A stretch of 64,000 nucleotides of DNA, taken from positions 930,001 to 994,000 of the forward strand of contig NC_007974.2 in NCBI RefSeq assembly GCF_000196015.1, read 5' to 3'. Shown here in pieces: positions 60,420-64,000 of this stretch. The stretch's first letter is position 1. Each line of letters begins with the position of its first letter. The DNA comes from Cupriavidus metallidurans CH34 (lineage in GTDB: Bacteria; Pseudomonadota; Gammaproteobacteria; Burkholderiales; Burkholderiaceae). The notes under the pieces were generated by a model. It had not been told where the DNA came from and searched no databases. It saw only the letters and a list, made by a program, of their open reading frames with translations. Both the position numbers and the translations under genes were made by a program.

Positions 60420-61115
60420 ATGCCGCTCGCACTGCGTACCGGATCTGTGATGGCCTTCGCGGCAATGGCGCCGCCCGTGAGCCGTTGGATGTCGCAGGAA
60501 GAACTGGGGCGGCTGGCGACGATGCGGGCCGAGGCGCGGGCGGAGCAGTTCGCCGCCGGCCGGTGGCTGGCGCGCCGGCTACTGGCGGTGACATTCGGCG
60601 GCGATGCGTCCGAGTGGGCGCTGTCGGCCGCGGAGGATTCGCCGCCACTGGCGATACATACGAGCGGAGCGGTGGGCGTGCCGGTATTCGTGTCGATTGC
60701 CCATTCCGGCGATCACCTGGCCTGCGCGGTGGCCGATGTGCCGGTTGGCATCGACATCGAGCACCTGCAGCCGCGCAAGCATCTGGACACGCTGATCGAA
60801 GCCACCACGACGGAGGCCGAGCGTGCCGCGCTACCCGAACTGTTGCGCGAGAGCGATGCCGATGCGCGTCTCGTGGCGTTTTTTCAACTCTGGACCCTGA
60901 AGGAAGCGTGGATCAAGTGCCACGGTGGCAACCTGTTCCAGACCATGATGGGACATGTGGTGGAGGCGCTGCCGGCGCCGATATCCCAGGCCAATGCGGT
61001 GACCTGGCGGCGCGATGACGCCGTGCTGGCGTTGGCGGCTTCCGCGCCCGTGGACGGATTGGGCTTGCCGGATGCCACCGGTTGGCGGCTGCGCGAGCGC
61101 GACGCCGCCGACTGA
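60420..61115 (+). CDS. 4'-phosphopantetheinyl transferase (APE)
   Basis: 231-residue Sfp-type transferase that would activate the two cluster ACPs. Motifs: SIAHSGDHLACAVADVPVGIDIEHLQPRK (Mg-binding Asp/Glu, GIDIE) and FFQLWTLKEAWIKCHGGNL (WxxKEAxxK). ATG 60420 has no strong ribosome-binding site; ATG 60450 is an alternative. Last gene of the cluster; next gene is convergent. Confidence 0.9.
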   Translation: MPLALRTGSVMAFAAMAPPVSRWMSQEELGRLATMRAEARAEQFAAGRWLARRLLAVTFGGDASEWALSAAEDSPPLAIHTSGAVGVPVFVSIAHSGDHLACAVADVPVGIDIEHLQPRKHLDTLIEATTTEAERAALPELLRESDADARLVAFFQLWTLKEAWIKCHGGNLFQTMMGHVVEALPAPISQANAVTWRRDDAVLALAASAPVDGLGLPDATGWRLRERDAAD

Positions 61116-61121
61116 TTCCGC

Positions 61122-61898
61122 TCAGGTTTTTTCCAGTGCCGCACAGGCGGCGCGCAGCATTGGCGCATAGCGGTCGAGGTGCGGTTCGATCCGGTAGACC
61201 GGACCCGCAATCGAAATTGCGTAGCACTCGCCGGACAGCCGCACCGGCCATGCCAGCGCCCCCACGTCGGGCATCGACTCGCTCAGGTTCACGTAAGCGC
61301 CGCGTTCGCGCGCCTGCTGCAGATCCGCCTCCAGCGCGGCGGGCGTGGTCAGCGTGCGCGAGGTGAACGCCTGGAAGGGCAGTTGCGCGAGCAGCGTCGC
61401 GCGTTCGGCCTCGTCCATCGCCGCCAGCAGGGCCTTGCCGATCGAATTGGCATGAAGCTCGCGGCGCTCGCCCGCCGTGGCGATGTATCGAATCGCATGT
61501 GGTGATTCAAGCACATCCAGATACACCACCGCCTGCCCTTCATGCAGTTTGCCGATGACGATGGTTTCGCCGGTGGCGTCACGCAACTCGCTCATCGTGC
61601 CGTGCACGCGATCCAGCACCGGATCGTGGCGAGCAATCTGCTGCGCCATCGCCAGCAGGCGGCCGGTGGGGTAGTAGCCTTGGCGGCGCGCGGTTTCGTA
61701 GAGATAGCCGAGCGAGGTCAGCGTGCGGATCAGCGCCAGACAGCTCGACGCCGGCACGGCCAGCAGGCGGGCCAGTTCCGACAGCGACAACGCCCGGCGC
61801 TCGCGTGCGAACGTTTCGATGATTTCGATGACGCGCAGCGCCGTCTTGACGTTCATCGACGACGGTTTGGCAGCGGAAGGGGCGGGGCGCTCTGGCAT
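61122..61898 (-). CDS. IclR-family transcriptional regulator
   Basis: 258-residue IclR regulator: HTH at about residues 15-75 (KTALRVIEIIETFARERRALSLSELARLLAVPASSCLALIRTL) and the GAF-like ligand domain (GETIVIGKLHEGQAVVYLDVLES, then ANSIGKALLAAMDEAER and the C-terminal LSGECYAISIAGPVYRI). ATG 61898 chosen by family length. Convergent with the APE cluster and divergent from uspA; its target is not evident. Confidence 0.9.
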   Translation of the reverse strand: MPERPAPSAAKPSSMNVKTALRVIEIIETFARERRALSLSELARLLAVPASSCLALIRTLTSLGYLYETARRQGYYPTGRLLAMAQQIARHDPVLDRVHGTMSELRDATGETIVIGKLHEGQAVVYLDVLESPHAIRYIATAGERRELHANSIGKALLAAMDEAERATLLAQLPFQAFTSRTLTTPAALEADLQQARERGAYVNLSESMPDVGALAWPVRLSGECYAISIAGPVYRIEPHLDRYAPMLRAACAALEKT

Positions 61899-62051
61899 GG
61901 CGGGCGGAGTCTTGGGGCGTCTGAATGTGGCGTCTGATACCCGGCGGACTGTAGCACGGGCCCGAATGTCCGGTCGATGTGGCTGGCTGGGTGGCTGCAA
62001 TGCCGCAAGCGCAGGTTCCCGGAGTCGGCTAGATTTAAGACTGGAGCGAGT

Positions 62052-62065
62052 TTGCGCTACATCAA
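62052..62065 (+). promoter_or_regulatory. Anr/FNR-like box before uspA
   Basis: TTGCGCTACATCAA resembles the TTGAT-N4-ATCAA consensus, with the left arm TTGCG and the right arm ATCAA. It lies 85 bp before the uspA start, compatible with activation of universal-stress genes under low oxygen. Confidence 0.55.
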
Positions 62066-62149
62066 AGCAACAACAACCTCCACGCTTAGAGTGACGTGTG
62101 AGAATCTCCGCCATCCTGGCGGGGACTGCCATTCCAAAAGGAGCCCCAC

Positions 62150-62644
62150 ATGTATCGCAACATCATGGTCCCGATCGACGATAGCCACTGCTCGTCCCGC
62201 GCGCTGGACGAAGCCGTCCGGCTGGCCCGCGCCACCGGTTCAAATCTCGAGATCATCCATGTCATCGACTACGGTTTCCTTAGGGTGCGCGCGCATGGTG
62301 GAGAACTGGAGGAGGAGCACCAGCATCGCGTGGCGGCCGGCAATGCGCTGCTCGTCAAGGCCCGGCACCACGCCGAGCGCGCCGGGATCAAGTTCACCGA
62401 GCGGCTGCTCGACGATAAGTCCACGCTCGGCGACGTTGCGAACCGGCTGATCCATGACATCCAGGACAGCAAGCCTGACCTGGTGGTCATCGGCACCCAC
62501 GGCAAGAGCGGGCTGCAGCGCGTCGTGCTTGGCAGCGTGGCCGAAACCCTGGTGCGCCACGCTTCCGTTCCCGTATTGGTGGTGCGTGGGGACATTCCGC
62601 TGGCCGAGGAAGTGGCCGCCGGCCAAAGCACCACTTCCGCGTAA
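62150..62644 (+). CDS. Universal stress protein UspA family
   Basis: 164-residue Usp domain. ATP-binding motif GTHGKSGLQRVVLGSVAETLVRHASVPVLVVR (G-2x-G-9x-G-S) is intact, opening YRNIMVPIDDSHCSSRALDEAV. ATG 62150 follows AAAAGGAGCCCCAC. It stands alone, preceded by an Anr/FNR-like box, and is convergent with the polyamine-binding protein. Confidence 0.93.
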   Translation: MYRNIMVPIDDSHCSSRALDEAVRLARATGSNLEIIHVIDYGFLRVRAHGGELEEEHQHRVAAGNALLVKARHHAERAGIKFTERLLDDKSTLGDVANRLIHDIQDSKPDLVVIGTHGKSGLQRVVLGSVAETLVRHASVPVLVVRGDIPLAEEVAAGQSTTSA

Positions 62645-62676
62645 TTCCCCATCCCAATCCTTTCCCGATCGAATCG

Positions 62677-63765
62677 CTAGTGGCCGACCTTGAGGTCGGT
62701 CCACGCTCGATTCCACGCCCGCCGTGTGCGGCTGTCGAGGTCGTTCAACTGTTCGAGCCGCTGTCGCTGCGTGACACCCGGCGTGATGACCGGGTCGGCC
62801 AGCAGGTCTGGCCGGATGAACGCGCGCGCCGCGGCATTCGGATTGCCCGCGCCGATGGCATTAGTGATCTCAGCGGCATTTTCAGGGCGCAGCATGAAGT
62901 TGATGAACCTGTACGCCAGCGCGGGATGCGGCGCCGTCTTTGTGACCACGAAACTGTCGGCGGTCATGCCATTGCCCTCGCGCTGCAGTGACGAGGTGAT
63001 CGAGAAAGCCCGGTGGGTGTTGCGCGCGTCCAACCCGGCCTGATAGACATCGCTCGAATAGCCGAGCACCACCCAGATATTGCCGACCGTAAGCTCGCGG
63101 ATATAGCTCTGGCTGTTGAACGCCGCCCAGTAGGGCAGCGCGGCGCGGATGGCCGCCTCGGCTTCGCGCAGTTGCGCAGGGTCCGTCGAATTACCGGAGT
63201 GGCCCTTGTAGCGCAACGCAGCCGCGATGACTTCGCGGGGGTCGTCCAGCACGGTGACACGGCCCCGCAGCTTCTCCAGCATGTGCGGGTCGAAAACCAG
63301 CGACCATGACGACGCATCGAGCCCCAGATCGTGCAGGCGCGTGGCGTTGTAGCCGACCAGCGTGATCGTGAAATCGTAGGGCAGGGAATAGACGTTGCCC
63401 GGGTCAAGCGGCGTGTTCAGGAACGCCGGGTCGATATTGCGAAGATTCGGGATGGCGTGCTTGTCCAGCGGCCGGAGCAGCCCCAGGCGGATCAGCGCCG
63501 GAATGCCGTAGTTGCTCGGACATATCACGTCGAACCCTTGCGCGCCGCCCGCAAGCTTGGCCAGCGCTTCCTCCATCGAACCGAAATACGTCAGGTTCAC
63601 GTGGCAGGCGCATTCGGACTCGAATCGGGCAATCGTCTCGGGCGACAGCGCGTTGTTCCAGGTGAATACGTTCAGGTCTTCCGTGGCCATGGCCAGGCCA
63701 AAGCACCCCATCAGCGTCAGGCTCACCAGCAGATGGCGCACCTTCGTCCATATGCGATGACTCAT
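62677..63765 (-). CDS. PotF/PotD-like polyamine ABC transporter substrate-binding protein
   Basis: 362-residue periplasmic binding protein of the spermidine/putrescine type. Signal peptide (HLLVSLTLMGCFGLAMA), mature start EDLNVFTWNNALSPETIARFE, FDVICPSNYGIPALIRLGLL and NVYSLPYDFTITLVGYN are typical. It sits just downstream of the permease gene, with overlapping stop/start, in the usual order of a pot operon. Confidence 0.92.
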   Translation of the reverse strand: MSHRIWTKVRHLLVSLTLMGCFGLAMATEDLNVFTWNNALSPETIARFESECACHVNLTYFGSMEEALAKLAGGAQGFDVICPSNYGIPALIRLGLLRPLDKHAIPNLRNIDPAFLNTPLDPGNVYSLPYDFTITLVGYNATRLHDLGLDASSWSLVFDPHMLEKLRGRVTVLDDPREVIAAALRYKGHSGNSTDPAQLREAEAAIRAALPYWAAFNSQSYIRELTVGNIWVVLGYSSDVYQAGLDARNTHRAFSITSSLQREGNGMTADSFVVTKTAPHPALAYRFINFMLRPENAAEITNAIGAGNPNAAARAFIRPDLLADPVITPGVTQRQRLEQLNDLDSRTRRAWNRAWTDLKVGH

Positions 63766-64000
63766 AGTTGCGCCCTCCAGACGTCGCGCGAAACGCGATA
63801 GGCCGTGAGCGACACGGCCAGTGTCAGCATCATGAGGATGGACGAGATCGCATTCACTTCCGGCGTGACCGCGATCCGGATCATCGAGTAAATCTGCAGC
63901 GGCAGTGTCGGTTGGCCGGGCCCCGCCGTGAAGAAGGTCACGACGAAGTCGTCCATCGACAGGGTGAAGGCCAGCAACGCGCCCGCGAGGACGCCCGGCA
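63762..64000 (-). CDS. Polyamine-type ABC transporter permease (PotC/PotI), 5' end outside window
   Basis: The last about 78 codons of an inner-membrane permease; the frame is open to base 64000 and continues outside. LAFTLSMDDFVVTFFTAGPGQPTLPLQIYS is the EAA-loop and helix region typical of PotC/PotI; the chain ends YRVSRDVWRAQL after a final membrane segment (ISSILMMLTLAVSLTAY). It overlaps the binding-protein start by 4 bp. Confidence 0.88.
   Translation of the reverse strand, partial: PGVLAGALLAFTLSMDDFVVTFFTAGPGQPTLPLQIYSMIRIAVTPEVNAISSILMMLTLAVSLTAYRVSRDVWRAQL

Overview
The window is high-GC, densely coded DNA from a betaproteobacterium of the Burkholderiaceae, most probably Cupriavidus. 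This is an inference from orphan Bug-type tripartite-tricarboxylate binding proteins, an Omp32-like porin, many LysR regulators, oxalate/formate-family (OFA) permeases and the gene styles. No rRNA, tRNA, CRISPR array or intact insertion sequence was seen.

Layout. 1-12 kb: a truncated fatty acid desaturase, a Bug solute-binding protein with a four-module rhodanese protein, a malate:quinone oxidoreductase carrying a twin-arginine signal, then a LysR / ArgH-like lyase / Bug / porin group that shares a LysR-type operator. 12-20 kb: sparse DNA with small genes (cache protein, AhpD-like protein, YggL, DUF427) and decayed remnants (histidine kinase, AraC, VOC, SDR and UvrD-type helicase fragments lie between 4 and 17 kb), followed by GntR, PAS-LuxR and TerC genes.

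21-38 kb is the most interesting part: a catabolic regulon held together by six copies of one operator (core TGTGATATA). The operator sits before a ketopantoate-reductase-like gene, before the GntR gene itself, before an alphaproteobacterial-type succinyl-CoA synthetase pair, before a ThDP lyase / formyl-CoA transferase / ADP-forming CoA ligase / FAH-family operon, before a 72-residue membrane peptide and before one of two OFA (OxlT-type) permeases. It looks like uptake and CoA-dependent C1 cleavage of oxalate or a 2-hydroxy acid, in which formyl-CoA is recycled by the transferase. The ThDP enzyme is not a canonical oxalyl-CoA decarboxylase and reads closer to benzaldehyde lyase / 2-hydroxyacyl-CoA lyases.

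38-45 kb: a medium-chain reductase, a TetR-controlled alpha/beta hydrolase, a small XRE regulator and the homogentisate operon hmgA-fahA. 45.4-61.1 kb: a complete 17-gene aryl-polyene pigment cluster (ketosynthases, chain-length factor, two ACPs, acyl-ACP ligase fused to a dehydratase, ketoreductase, dehydratase, acyltransferases, glycosyltransferase, thioesterase, LolA-like carrier, MMPL exporter, flavoprotein, lipoprotein, phosphopantetheinyl transferase), read as one operon with overlapping genes. 61-64 kb: IclR regulator, UspA with an Anr/FNR-like box, and the end of a polyamine ABC transporter operon.
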